NCBI GenBank assembly: GCA_950022655.1
Contig: OX465579.1
Location: 46,603,950 to 46,667,949, forward strand
DNA: 64,000 nucleotides
Reading direction: 5' to 3'
From: Alentia gelatinosa
Taxonomy: Eukaryota; Annelida; Polychaeta; Phyllodocida; Polynoidae
Both the position numbers and the translations under genes were made by a program. The notes below the pieces were generated by a model. The model ran no database searches. It worked only from the letters and a program-made list of their open reading frames with translations, and was not told where the DNA came from. Within the stretch, counting starts at the first letter, position 1. Every line of letters begins with the position of its first letter. Below, in pieces: positions 34,240 through 49,300 of this stretch.

Positions 34240-37164
34240 ACAACTCATCCAGTTTTACGATAGTACTGGATACACTGTCAACGAGTTGTCTGAAGTAATG
34301 GGCTGTGGGTGGTGTATCTCCGAGTTATCCGTTATGCAAATTTGTTATCTGTCAAAATTGGGAGTCGTATGTTAGAGCAATGTTGAGCCTACAATCTCTC
34401 AACAAGTCGCTGATGTTTCTACGCTTACTTGAGGAAGTAACAATAGTCCGACTGTTTCTTTTAACGTGGACATACAAAGACAATGCAGAGATAGTCAATT
34501 CATATTTTATTTTTCTTACAGTAAATGCTATGGATAACAGTATGTATACGCCTGTTAGAGGCGCCTGAATAATATATAATGCAAAATCTGAAATGTTTCG
34601 AGAGATAGGTTCATTTACAAGGTTTATGCTTAGCACAATTCCTCTCCCTTATGCTAAAACGACTTTATACTAGAAAATGTACCTTACTTAAATGCAATAA
34701 CGACTGGAGAGCGATAGAACTCGAACTTCATATTAAGCATTGTTTACACACATCACATCATAATTCATCAAACTCGATCCCAAACGGGGGATTCAATATC
34801 AGTCTTCGATCCGTAGCCAAATGTGCATTGTACAAATAATACAATACCATATTATCACACACAATCAGTTACTTCCATGTTACCTCTAAGATAGGTGAAT
34901 GTGACGACATATCTATACTATTTACAATATGTGCTACCGACAATACGTATCCTGAAGGATACGCTTCCCATTATTTAGCAATCTCTTGAGAGCTACGAGC
35001 ACTTTATGGATAAATAGAAATTACGCAAACGATATAGTTTTCTTTGTTGTTCTAACGAATATGTGCGATAAATCGTTTCATATATAAAAGGACATATGAA
35101 GTTGATCTCATGCTTAGTTTTTCCATAAAGATGAATTTGAAATAGCCGTGCATAACTATATACTAAAATGTTAAAGAATGATAAAAATTAGATGAATGGG
35201 TGTATGAAATGGCTATCAGTGCGACTGTTCAAAAAAATATATATATACATGTACATATGGTAACTAAACCTAGGTGCCTGTCATTAATTAATGTGCGGTT
35301 CTGTGATTAAAACACGAGTCATGTTAGAACGAATATGGTACCATAGCTAGTTATTCCTTTGTGTTTACAAACAGATAGGAATATTGTCTTACCCGTATAT
35401 ATCCTTAGTAAACATAATTTATATATAAAAGCATATCTCTGTATCAACAAACATTTTCCGACCTTTCAGATATATATATGATATATTCATTCGGTTGATA
35501 TGTTTCACCATGTCTGTGGTGACAACAATGTGTTTCAGTGCTATCCTAACAACTCTGAACAAAAATTTCACTTTTTATTCTGATTATAATTATTATTATG
35601 CATTGTCATCTCTAACGTACCAAGGACTTCAAATAAGTCTGTGCGGATTGGTAACCATAGTAGCTGCCGATGTCGAAAGGAAAGTCACGCTAGTTCATGT
35701 TACTTTTTGTTTCCTGCAAACAACACTGCAGAACCCCCAAGACGACAGACACCACCTCCTCACCCCACCCCACTCTATGACCAACAAGTAAACGTTGAGG
35801 TATATCATTTAAACTATTGAGTCATATTCTGTGAACCGGCCACAGAAGGTTTTCTAATATTTAATACGTCCTGCACACTTTCTGTATAAGTCATGGTATC
35901 AAGAGTTAAGGCATAAATATAAAGGGAATTCCGTCAAAATGTAAGGTGTATATAGGGCGGTCTTTTAGATGTGACCCATTGCCACAACGACACATATTAG
36001 AGACTTTCTTTAATCATCAAAGAGCATTTTGTCGTCTCCGATGATATACATGTACCCGCAGGATCCAAACTACCTCTAGCGGAAGTTTCGTGAACTAGGC
36101 ATGCTTCAGCGAGCGTGTCAGAATAAGTGGCGCCCTCTCGTAGAGGACATATGGATCAATACACTCAGACTCTCAAAAGGCCGATCCCTGTATGTATCCT
36201 CACTTCAACGCTCTCAATGACTTGTTTAACACTTTCTGACAGTTTCTCATCTCCAAAGTTAACCCGCGGATTCTATTGTCATCAAACAATTCATAGACGA
36301 ACCTTGCGGCCCGTGAACCACAAGGTTGGTTAAATGCATGCATACTGACGTTACCTTAATAGAAAAATAAAAATTCAGATTTAATATCTACTACTTGTAT
36401 ATGTATTTTGCTTCGTAGTGGATTTTCTAAATCTTTTTGTTATTATTAAGTAATTGGCATATGAATCAGGGCATCTTCCACGTATGGACGAAGAATGCGC
36501 AAGAATGCCCTTAAGCCCAATACAAATCTACCGATTCAGGTTTGAACTATTAGTTCCCAAATCGTATAGGAGTCAGTGAACTTGTCGCAGGCAAATTACA
36601 TAACCCCTCGGCCCGTGTCGACCACCCAATCAGGAGCATTTACCAACGTTCTGTTGTCGGCGACTGGATTTATCAACATGTTCATAATTTTTTGGCGAGT
36701 GATTTAGGAACATTGAAAGACAACTTGTCAACGACAAAAGAACAACTCACGGAGGGGGTTCACTAATCATTGGCTGACCCTTGCCTAGCTGTCCTACATC
36801 AACCGACTAAGACCGACTCCGTGAGGATGACTAGCCTGAGACAAATTATTGTTCCTTCGTTGCAGACAGGTAGATGTGTATTGGGCTTGATCTTTCTTCT
36901 GGGGGTATAAAGTTCGATTGGAATTGTATTGCTATTTTAGGGCAATATCCCTAAGGTTTTCCTGTGGATTGATGGTTGGGCTTCTGCGACCAGAGTAGAT
37001 CACATCTGACTAGATATACGTGTTTGTAACGGATGATCGGTTGTGGCAGTATTAGGAGTTCTGCAAGGTAGATACTTGTCTGGCTGAAAGATGAGTATAT
37101 ATATGCATACAACGCCTCATATCACGCCGGACGTCACACCCTACTGGATACCACACACCTCCTC
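34240..37164. other. Intergenic, downstream of the dehydrogenase gene
   Basis: No gene is recognised. The frames at 34305-34568, 34352-34636, 35495-35791 and 36127-36333 are short, overlap one another or lack protein-like features. No canonical AATAAA on the minus strand lies within about 200 bases past the stop at 37165. Confidence 0.45.
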
Positions 37165-37394
37165 TCAAGGCCTGGTGTACAGGTAGCGGTTGAAGGCAGA
37201 CAGGAGGTTTGGGGCGAATTGTCTCATCCAGGTGGTGAGCCGGGCCTCCAGGTACGGAAAGTAGACCTCCTGGCGGCGGGTGGCCGCTCCCTTGACGACG
37301 GCCAGCGCCGTGTCGCCCGGGTCGGCCGCCGGGATCATCTCCAGCAAGGTGTGCACCCCGAAGTTGCGCAACTGTGTCACCGCGTTGTCCGTGC
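37165..37394 (-). CDS. HSD11B1-like: HSD11B1-like exon 6 (C-terminus)
   Basis: The acceptor ACGTTAACAG|GCACGGAC opens the last exon, which encodes TDNAVTQLRNFGVHTLLEMI, then ALAVVKGAATRRQEVYFPYL and FNRYLYTRP, with a TGA stop at 37167-37165. The VKG...RQEEVYY-like block is shared with vertebrate HSD11B1. Confidence 0.93.
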
Positions 37395-40300
37395 CTGTTA
37401 ACGTGAGAAGACGAGACGAAATTTACTAGTTATTAGAGATATGTGAAAGGCCACAGCAGTTAACTTAAAAAAATGTGACACAACAATATATTATCTTATA
37501 AAGTCTAGAGCCCAACCTATTAAAGCCAGGATGTACCTATGATAAGAATAAGGGGTTCAAAACTCGGATTCGAGTGAATGTTGTACTACTAACAGTTTAG
37601 ATGATTAATCTCTTGCAAAGAAACCAATATAATAGGGATGCTGAGACCAGAACTTTACAATCTGATTCCCGTTTCCATATTCCTTGTAATTCATTTGGGG
37701 TTCGCTTTCATTATAGTTTCTCAGATGTTTTAGAGGGTTTTTGTATCCATGTTTGTACAATTCATGGAGTTTTTCTAAGTAAAGTTGTTAAACAAATTAA
37801 GAAGCACCTGGGTCACCAATACTGTTAACTGTGTAACATCATTCTTTGTTGTTTAATGACAGTTTGTTTACATGACAATGAATATACCTTCTACATATAC
37901 ACATAATAGCTAAGTGATAACCAACACTTTATCTTCCATATGATAGGGTTGTCCTTTGAAAACTACACAGTTTTGTTCAAAGGAACAGCTTAATTTACGG
38001 TGGCGCCACCTCGTGATTTTTGCATATTGTCAATTATTAGTCAAAACTGGTCCCCCCTGTGATTCATTCTAATGCCAAATGAGTAAAGTTAACGTTTTGT
38101 CCAATTGTCCAAACACAATAGGCAAAATAGGACAATTTACATTTGCTTGATCTATATAGGAAACGTAAAAAGAAGTTTTTCTATGCGGTGACCTATCCGT
38201 TCTAGTAGTTAAATGCGTAATACTACACATTCACTATATAATACTGTGAAAGTTTAGCATTGGTTTAACAATGTGAGAAGTAACTTTTTAGAAGTTCTAT
38301 ATCATTTTATAATATTATCATTATATCAGTTCCTAAATCAGAAACTAACTTTGAAATTATTTATGTATTCTACCATAGTAGAAGATCATCATATCAAATT
38401 TCCAGGAATAAATTTCCAAGATGGGTTTTAATTTTCAAGATAGATTGTCCGATATGCCTTTAAAGTTATAAAGAAGTTATCTGTATTACACATTATGTGT
38501 CATCAGATATTACATACCTACAAACCCAATGATACAGAAGGTCAAGGAGACCTGAGAATTCCGTAAAATTAGCTCCTCTCGAAGACCTCCGAAAAATCCG
38601 TCCAGGGCAAACTTGGAGGCGGAGTAGGCAATGACATATGGCTGAGGCACCCGGCCTGTAAATGACAATGAGCAATACCTTTACATTCATGAGCATCCAC
38701 ATAAGAGTTAGAGTGATGTGCATTAACATAGACCTAAAACCGATGAAGAACGAAATGTCGCCCAAAGTTATCCTACTCATATAAAATGAGTGTGATGAAA
38801 ATAATATATTTGTGCTTTTGTGTGGTGGTCAGACAATCGGAAAAGAAGAAGTAGCTGGCAGCATCACACACTTGTGTGTGTGTGTGCTGGTAGACCTAAA
38901 AGTGCGCTTTCAGTTATTATTTCTGTAAATGTTCAAAGCTCGTTTCCAAGTATATTATGAGCTGTTATTTCTGTATAGGTTTTAAAACGGACTTCCAAGT
39001 CTATTATGAGTTACCATTTCTGTATACGTTAAAAGTTTATTTCCAAGTCTGTATATGATTTATGTAAATATATTTAGATGACTAGCCCTTGTCATTTTCT
39101 TAGTCCATGTAAAACCCTGGTAAATATAGCTGAATAAGAATGTAGCAAGATAGATACTTACATTGTATAGATCTAGCTATTTTCTGAAACACCATCCATT
39201 AGCCAGAAACATAGTCATGGGACATTCCTATACAGTTTTAAGAGCGTGCTTGCACGCCCTACATACTTTGCCTAAAGGTTAGAGTGGTCGCATATAGGTT
39301 TCTAGCATACTGCAAAGACACTTCCCCTACACTATCCGTGTGCTACTCACTGTGCTACTGGCAAAGAAGCAGGTTGTCAGTGTCACAGTGTATTAGAAGC
39401 GTGCCCAACTGACCATGATCAATCACTCAAGACCGAAATACCTGATTGACCTATTGGTGCTTGATATATTTGGACCCGCGACTCAGGCAGTTGAAGAAAT
39501 GGCAAGTTGACTGGGTGCAAGTGGGTTACAGAAAATGATCCATGTACTGAATGTAACTCAAAACCTTTCCATTATGATTCATTTATAATTGCACGCTCAT
39601 TCATCAATGTTGAACATACTCTCTACTCTTAGTTGATTAAGAGTGCCGTCCCTCACCTGCCACGGACGACATGACGACGATGCTGCCGTTGCTGCGCTCC
39701 AGGGCGGGCATAGCGTGTGAGGCCAGGTAGACGTAGGCGCGAAAGTTGACGTCGAACACCTTGGTCATGGAGTTGAAGTCTGCGTCAGAACCGCGCCACT
39801 CGCGGAGAGGGTGAACGACGATGTGGTTGAGCACGAGGTAATCTATGCCACCGAACAGACTCTCTGCCCGCTGAAAACACCAGCCGGATTCGCGGAATCG
39901 TCATACAGCATATCGAGAAGAGTGATAGTTTTAGAATACCCGTAAAGGAGATTGTGAGTGGAAACTATTGATGAGTTTACTGTTTCTTTGTTTATTCAAT
40001 ATAAATTGGAATTATCTTTTTAATGAACCACTATTTAATTTGTATCTTCCATTTACCGCTAATATTTTGAATAGAACTTTTTAAAAAGATTGTAAATGTG
40101 CCCTCTGGGGTACATGTAAATTTGGTGAAATCACCGGTTCACGCATTAACTCCTCCAGTAGCACGGACCTTCTGTCTTTTTTGGGTCCCCTACCATTGGA
40201 AATTTTTACATTACTCATGAGAAGGCATGCCTCATTGTGGTAACTCACCTCAATCAGACCCTGTGTGGCGTTCATGTCCCCCATGTCGGCCACAAAGTAA

Positions 40301-43300
40301 TGATAATCCCCGTGTGGGTCGCCCACCTCTCGACACCGCTCGGCTACCTGGAGGAAGGAAGTGGAATCAACGACATCAGAATACATGACCTGTACACGTG
40401 AGAATCAAAAGAGCTCGGCTCTGTGGGATGTTGAATGCAATGGCCTTCATAAAAGGGCGCCACTGACTGACAGACAAGGTTGACACATGCTGATCAATAG
40501 TGAAGTTCTCAGTGATGCTATGCAATGGCAAGTCGGTTGTGTTGGAATAAAATTTAAATAATAAATGTTCCCTCTAAGATTAAAGGAGACAAATCTACAT
40601 GTACATGGACAGAAGAACTGCTATCCCTTTATATCTGTCATCCATGAGATGTTGGTCCCTGGCTTGATCCACTTCTACAAAAAAAATCTAATCAGCTAAT
40701 TAGAAGTTCAGGGGTATGCGATTGGACTGTATCATCTCGTAAAGTGCGTTTCGGTTGGCCTTCTTTGATAGATTGCAGCGGCGGATAAATTTTGAAACCC
40801 ACACGCGTGGACCTGTTGGTGGAAAATCCTACTTCCTTGCAGCTTCAACGCGTGAGATTACTACAGAAAACATGTGTTTCCTCCATGATATATGAATTCA
40901 TTACTCCGATTAATATAATTATTGGGAGTAAAAAGAAACGCAACAGAAATTATCACCCTGGTGCGACCCATAGGCTGGTTTCGAATGCATACCAGGATTT
41001 ACATGAAGGCTTTAACCGATTGTGTAAACTCCTTGGTGAAGCACGCAGCATAATACACTCAGCCACATATAGGGGTCACCACCAGCTGTGAAAAGCCCCC
41101 TAACTTGGAAGTCTGGCCGATGTACTCACATATTAGGCCAGGTAACCACCACCATTTTTCTGGCGCAGTGTGGGATTGCACTGAGTTGGTACCGGACCAA
41201 TACTCTGTGTTTTCTTATATTCAGATATCATATATCTTTGTGTCAATTGTGTAAGATGTGTGGGATAGATAGAAAATACATCATGGGATAGATAGAAAAT
41301 ATGCCATAAATGACAACATATAATATTATCACTTTTTTTTCAAGTAAATAAGACAAATACAAATCGCCCAGCATTAGGGCTTGGCACACCACAGACAACT
41401 CGTGAGAAGTAGTGGCATTACTGTCTTACTCGGTTTTTATTTTAACATTTCAGGTTCTCTATTATATTGGGAAAGTGTGTCATCATGATGAACCTATGTG
41501 AATAGGTTAGTGAGAAGATCTTCTGAAGGAGAAAGGCTTGATATGCAAAGTCCGAGGTCGCTCGAGGTCAACCAACATAAACAGACGCCAGTCTCAATGA
41601 ACCTCTTCCGGTTCTTAATACTCGTTAACACTGCGTTAGGTTATCTGAAACACCCAGGGGCTTTAGATATGTCAAGGAAATGTATGCAAAACATTTATTA
41701 CTGCCAAGGGGGCCCGCTGCAGCTGTAATTAATTTTACCTGTAGGCGAGGCCAGACAGGTGCCTAGGTTGCGATAGCAAAGATGGTTGTTTGTGGGCTCC
41801 CCTTTCGATATGAGTTGTTTAACATTGTATTCATATTCTCCAAGTCCTTCCAAACTTAATATTAACTGGCTGTTCTTACATTCTCCATAGTAATAGTTTA
41901 AATAATGTGTCCCAATTTTATGAATATTCTAGAGAATTACAGGATATAATCATGGTGATTATGTTATGGCTCATGGATAGGTAGTTTTTGTTTTGTTTTG
42001 CATGTTGCTGCATGTTATAAAGTCACTGACTTCCGATGATTGCTGTAGACAAAATATTATGTTTGTCGTCAGCGGATGATTTATTACAAACGTGATCTGA
42101 AATTGAATATGTTAACAAAAACTAAGCACATAAAATTTGTTTTGAATTAGTTACTTAAAACCGTGTACAGAAAAAAAGAGGAGATTAATTAGTTTCGTGA
42201 TTTCAACCACAGGTTCTATGATATGTTCTAAACCCATTGAGTCGTATACATTGAATATGAGCGGGTTTGTACCACCTATTCTTCCGAGTTTTAAAGCTTA
42301 CATAAAACACTCACTAGCACTAGTAATTTTACTATATTTGAAGCCGAAAGCTCTCCTTGGACCATTTATGTCCAAGGCATAAACTCCTGCAAATGGCTGT
42401 GTATGGAGATTCTCCCAAAACAGAATAGTCCGTTTAGACCCTCACGGGTGCATCCAAGACCATGCATGTTGAAAAATGACCAGTATATATATAGTCCCCG
42501 GTTTTACATATGATCTGTGTCTGTGTTGGGCGAGCCTTTGCCTTTGGCAATCACGAAGGGAGCTACGTTACTTTATCTCATCTTTAAAACTTGTGGCAGA
42601 TGCTGCATCGCCGCGGGCGACGCCTATACAGGCCTGCTCTCGTTTCCTCACCTTGCACAGGGACCTCGTCGATAATTACACTCACGAAGAGAACTACATG
42701 TCAACACACGCACTGTGACCCCACCATGGCCACGAACCGGAGAGGTCACCAAGCACTGACGGAGTTCATTATCCCGGCGTAGTATTCAATGTTCATTTAG
42801 TGGACTTGCACGACCGTGGCCAACGTCTCACTCACCTTTTACTGTCAGTTAATTATCAGCCTCCCGCCAAGCAAATTAAAGGTCTATTTAGGTTCAGGTA
42901 TGGTGTATATGTGTTTGCCTGTGTGCTGAGCACGACGATTATTATTTAGAGATATTTACGTAGAAAACGCATATACCGGAACAAAATAATCTTGTTTAAT
43001 TGCAGGTAAAAAGATAATAGAAATTGGCATTGACATTGAAATGATATAATTGATGGTTCGTTAAAAACTCTCTTACACCACTTTCATCACTCAGGTTATT
43101 TTTTATATCAATGCGTGGAAGACTTATGTAGAGACAATTCATAGAAATAACTCTTAAACAGTAAATTGGCATTGTTGGGACTGAGATCAGTTGTCTGTAC
43201 TAACGAGCTGTCCGCTCTTCTAGGTATATATTATATCATGAAGTATTATTACTACACATAGTTACCATACAAGCTACAGAGTGATAACCAAGAACATTAG

Positions 43301-46300
43301 AGCAATTTGGCATTGAAATTCCAGCCCCTTTAAGTAAAAGTGATTATTGGGGATCTCTAACCACATACGATGGAATGGTTCAAGGCACTTCATTAACATA
43401 AAGATAATGAAACATTGGTAATCTGAGATGGCATAAAGTGTGATGACGCATGTCGAGTGGCGTCACGAAAAGGATTTATTTCCTAGAAGTGATTAGTAAT
43501 CAGAACAATGGTAATTCATCTGAACGAGCTCAAAACAAATTTGTTTACAGCCTTAACCTACACCGGAATTTTCATCTTTAAATGTTAGCTTTGGTTATTC
43601 CTTCATGGAAGAAATGTTGTGATGGGGCTTTAATAGAATATGTCAATTGGAAATAACACCACACGACAAACCTCAGTACTGAATAGTACAAAAGATCACC
43701 CATATATATCTAGATAAAGGGATATCTATGGGATAAGTTACCAAGCAAGATCCGATATAGCTCATACTTTGAAATGCAGGTGAAAGAATTTCTTCTGAAC
43801 AACATAGATGTATGGTAATTTGGTACCAAGGACCCTGTCAGTCGCCATAAATTAGCATACGTAAAATATTGGACTGATACCCGGTTATCAATTTTCTGCT
43901 AAGTCCGAGAGCTTATGAACATATTTTTAGGAATGGTAATAACTATCATGTTATGTCATGTCCGGTCTTGTACATGTTTATAATACTGTTATGTCTTGTA
44001 TCGTCTACATCCAGTTACAGAATGCCTATGAAGCTTCATGGCACTTCTTGTTGTCAACGACTACATGTAAAAACGCTAGAGTGGCGCTTCCTTACAATTT
44101 CCTGATGGCAGAACTAGCAATCACCCTGTGCCATATAGGGTGAATACATGTACGTCATTTACTTGATACACACATCACGATCTACCATATTTAGAGCATC
44201 AATTTCACATCAACATTTACACAAGTACATGCATCGTGAACACGTGTGGCACCTTATGATATCCTGTGTTACATCATGATTAAAATGAATATCTGTATTA
44301 ACATGAATACGCCTATATTACTCTTAGAGGCGAAGATCCTGTTATACTCATATATTGCTGGGTGTTTTACTCGGTTATTAGGACGATTTACAAGCTGTAG
44401 AAAATGGATGTGCATGTGAACAAGGGCATAGATAACACCTTACACAACTGTGGGAATAAGGCAGGCCTTCCTCCTATATATCATACTTTAGTCAGGGGAT
44501 CTGGACACACGTCGGCAACTTGATGAGTAAAGTATTGTGTACCATGAACCTATAATAGCCAAATGATAAGGTCATAGGTGTGTGCGTTGCCTGTTAATAT
44601 AAGCGATATAGATAGCGATACCCAGAGCGATGCTCTTCAGACTCCGACATTTCAGGAACATAATATATCACTAACACCTCGTATTAACGTGTCTTGATAA
44701 TGATACAATACACAGTGATAAATTCTGGCACGTTTTAGTTTTCCAATATCCATGAAGTTGACTAGAATTGCAATGTGTTTGAACGCAATGTGTTTGAACG
44801 CTCCATATTCCCACGTATTGACGTCCCGAGGTATTAACATGCACATTGAGCAGAGACATTCATAATGTACTTGTATTGCATCCTATTCATTCATTAGATT
44901 TATATTTCTCATTGTTTATTTTCCACCCTGACTGTTGTATATGGCAGTTCTAATTGTTTTCTTTGATCCCATAAACGTTATTTTGTAATTGTAAACGTAT
45001 GTATATTTAAGATCTATTTTTATTCTTTAACTCTAGACCTTGAATATATATGGGGCCATCCGAAACGTGCCTACGCACATTTTTGGGGGGAAAAACCTCC
45101 CCACCCTCTTTCCATCTTGTATGCTTTAGATCAAAAAGCATACAAGACGTTTGCACAATTTCTAAATTATTTTGCCCCAACCCCTCACTGCATAGGCTCA
45201 GAAAGCATATAACCCCAGAACTCGATAAATCAATAGGTTACTACATATGCATTCCCAACACCCCATCTATACTTCAAATCATGAAGGAAAATATAGATCA
45301 TAGTAAGTCAAGGGGTAAGTCGGGACTGAGCAAAAGAGCTTAAATTTAAACCTGTGTTAAAAATAATCATTATATAGACGTGTGTCTACACGGGCGAATA
45401 TAAGAAAAATTCAATCGAAAAACGATCACTACTTAGACAATCTGATAATGTGTAGACTTCGTTATCACCTATAAGCAATTGTAACATCTTATATCATATC
45501 TGATTATACATCCATTTTCATTGTCTTTAATGTTGCCGTTGCGATGCTTGACTATTGCTTTTTCCAGTAGAGAGATGTCTGCTGATACCAAAAGCCGCAC
45601 CCGTCAGATGACAGAATCTCGCGATAGATTCCGCCATTCACACTGGTTGCTATAGAAATCTGGCACCTTATGTGTATTGAATGGTTATGCTTTTCTGCTA
45701 TATCTACCGTAAGGCTGGAGACACACCAAGCGAGAAATGCAGCGATCTCCGGAATCGCCAACACAAAATGGCATGTCTATGAGATATACTTTCATAGTAA
45801 TATCTCCCACAAATAATTTAGCGTATTAGAACTAATAGCCAAAAGGTGAAATATGAAATGATAGCCCATATACACGTCATTTTGTGTCGGCGATTCCGGA
45901 ATTCGCTACGTTTATCGCTTGGTGTGTCTCCGGTATTATAGCAATAAACGGACAACCGATTATGGCTACGATAGGGTCTATGAAATGATAACTACCAATT
46001 ATCGCTTCCGTTATCGTACATCGAACCACCATCTATTCGTTGTCGTTGAAATATCTACCACTGTCTATGAAAAAGCCACTAGTATGCACATCTATTTTAC
46101 AACAATACCAATTAGGTTACGGACCCTACGTTAAATAATCTAAACCCGAGCAAATAACAAGAGTGACCTTTTAAGAAAATCAAAGTGAACTGCCACAACG
46201 GTACGAATGGAAGCAGAACCCCAGACTTTATTATCAATAGGACAACTCACCTGTTTCAGTTTATGCTCCCGCCTTGCTGTTATGAGTACACGTGCACCTA

Positions 46301-49300
46301 GACGTGCATAGTGATAGGCGAGCTGCTCGCCGATCCCTGTAGATGCTCCCGTCACGATCACCGCTTTACCCTTCAGGGACCCTGTCGCAAAAAGGGTGAA
46401 TACTTGTAGTATATTTTCTGAGTGTAACCGTATCAATAAAATGTGTCCCACATGAAAGGTCGACATGTCCCATACGATGATCTTCAAATCTATGAAACAT
46501 TGTAGTAGGGAAAAACCTCAATAGATTGCCGGGACCAGAGATTCTAACTAAGAGAATCTGCTGGCACATATATATGCTTTCTCCACAAATATGATTGATC
46601 ATAATGTTACCTCTCAATTCTAGTATCATTGCTGTAAGGTACGTACTCGTTACATCAATATGATGTCCAATAAATGGATGTACCGAGAAGGATTTATGTA
46701 AAGGACATTTATTACCAGTATGACACTGCAAATCAATGGTTAGGGTACACAGCCATTTAATTTCCTGACTAGCTAGTGGGCAAGACATATAATAGACTTC
46801 CTGCTGTAATAGTAGAAGTATAAAGGGAATAGACTTGCCTCCACCATGAAGGGAATAAGGACCAACAGAGAGCTTCGCTGACTATTCTTTTTCAGACATC
46901 CTGTGCTATCATTTGCTATATACCCATGCCGTATATACTGTAAATTTATACGCACCGTTTCGCCATATAACGTAAAAATACTTACGGAACAGTGTTATTT
47001 TTCTAAATTGCGGGTATATAGTAAATATAGAATCTACCACGCTTGTAGAAGCCACAAAACTCGATAATAATTTACGGCTTGGACGGAACTCGGCATAAAT
47101 GCCTCGTTCCATACGAACCGTAAATTATCATCTCGTTTTGTGGCTCGTACAGCATTGTCAGGACGTTCTATATAGACACCTGTGCCAGTGCTTTACACAA
47201 ATACCAACCTGTGCTAGGGTATTGGTATCAAATAGATATCAGCAGAATATCCATGGTGGTATAAAATAATGTATCATCCTACTTTGAATATGCGTTCTGA
47301 TTGTTTAAAAGAAATCGCACTGACCTACTTATGATGTACTGTTAATTTATGTGCACAAAGGATTACGGAAGTTGAAAAATAAGTAAAAAATGTGCTTGGA
47401 GAGTATTCTGTAACAGATGTTCCAGCACACTTTGAATCCAGCCTGGACATCGTCACTTTTCCATATGTAATAAATCAAATATGTATATATATCAAGGTAT
47501 ATAATGAAATAAAAATGTTTTACCTAAGGCCCGGTGTCCACCTACTATGATATGGCACCGATATGGTCTGCGATGAACCTCCCGATAAAAAATCAAAATC
47601 GCGTCGGAAGGTCACCTAATATCGGGGCAGCTGACCACATTTCTGCAATTAGGCGGATTCATGGTGGATTGGCACGTCTAGACATTGTCTACGATTTTGC
47701 ACCTTCCCGATATGTCTCCGATATTTGCTTTTTATATCGGTGCCATATCGGTAGGTCTAAATTTCTATCGAAGTAGGTTGACGCCAGGCCTCACTGGTGC
47801 GTACTCGTGTTTCTTTCAATGAAATCTTATATTCCACTCGCTCTGCGAGCTCGCGGGGTTGTTTTAAAATAAGAAATGCAATACGCAATCTCATTGGAAA
47901 TTCTAACATCGATTTGTATAGTACTTTGTACCTTTTTTTATTTGTTATCATTATAATACTCTTGATTTAAATGAAGACGTATCACCGTATATGTAAAGAG
48001 TAGGCTTGTTTTTAGGTAGAAGTGACACCATAGTTTGGCTACTATGAGCATCACAACCATAAGATGCCGTCCCACCTTTATTTTCTCATCAGTAACCTCA
48101 TTCAGCTCAAGTTGTACTCGGGCTGGCCACGTCAGCTCGTTGTGAGTACACTACATACCACCCGAGACAAAGTTCACATTCGGGTATTGGCAGCGGTTGC
48201 TGGGTTAATTTGCACAAGTACTACGGTGGGAGGGGTAGAGCCACTAATGTCTGCTCAATGATGTCCGAGGGAGGATAATACACTGGTGATTATGTGGTAA
48301 TTCCAGGCCGCTTTCTGATGTGTGGCCAAAGACACGGAGTGCACGGGTTGGAAAGTCACAATGGATTCCAGCCAAATCCGTAGTAGTAGATACATGTGCA
48401 ATGTACTCAATGATACTCTTGCTTAAGTATAGGAGATATAGACGTAGAATAACTGATGAAAATTGATTGTCAGCCATAGATTCCGACGACATTGCAAAGA
48501 TGAGACAGTGTTTTAGTATATCCATAGGATGCATGAAATAACTGCTGTCCTTTACTGTCGTTTTCGTGGAGTTTCATTTTATCATATATTTTTTTTCATG
48601 GTACATATACATCTTTTTGTACATACATAGTTCACACACTTAAAACTAAATCCTTGGGGTACATTTTTTTCCTTACGATCTTTTCGATCTTGCTCCTCTT
48701 TTTTATGTATGATTATGATAATAGCTGATCTATCTAATTTTCACTTGGCTGTTTCCTTTTTTAACTAAGACGGTTGGCACCCATCTTTTCTATTCAGCAA
48801 ATTTATTTTTTTCTGTCATGAATGTTTTTCTATACATGATATGCATCGTTCCCGCAAGCATTCAATGCCCAGAGGCGAGTACATGCACAGAAAATGGGAC
48901 CGGGATTGAGCGCAGGCAACCAGCATCGGTGTGTAATCTCCCTCTACGTTTTATACAAGAAGGGGGATTAAAGACAAGAATAGATTTCGAAGTTCGATAT
49001 ATCTGAATTATGTTAAAAGTTATCTCATGTTGCATCATTTAGTACGAATCACGACGTGAAGTCTGGGCTACGTGCTCGACTGGGAAGTCAATAAATAGAG
49101 ACCTACTGATGATAGATATATATAAATCAACTTATGTGGAGGTGCTGTTCAATAATGATGTAACACCTTGGGGGTTACGGGCAAAACCCACTGTGCGATT
49201 TTTCTCCCTGCGATTTGGGGAGCCCCCAGATCGCAGGAAGGTACAGTTTATCGCAAGGGCCGTTGACCTCCACAGTGGGGAGCGCGCAGTGGGGGACTGC

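Noticed and set aside
38493..38780. 95-codon minus frame overlapping exon 5 of the dehydrogenase
   Set aside because: It is in the wrong phase; the frame imposed by exons 4 and 6 gives the YSASK active site.
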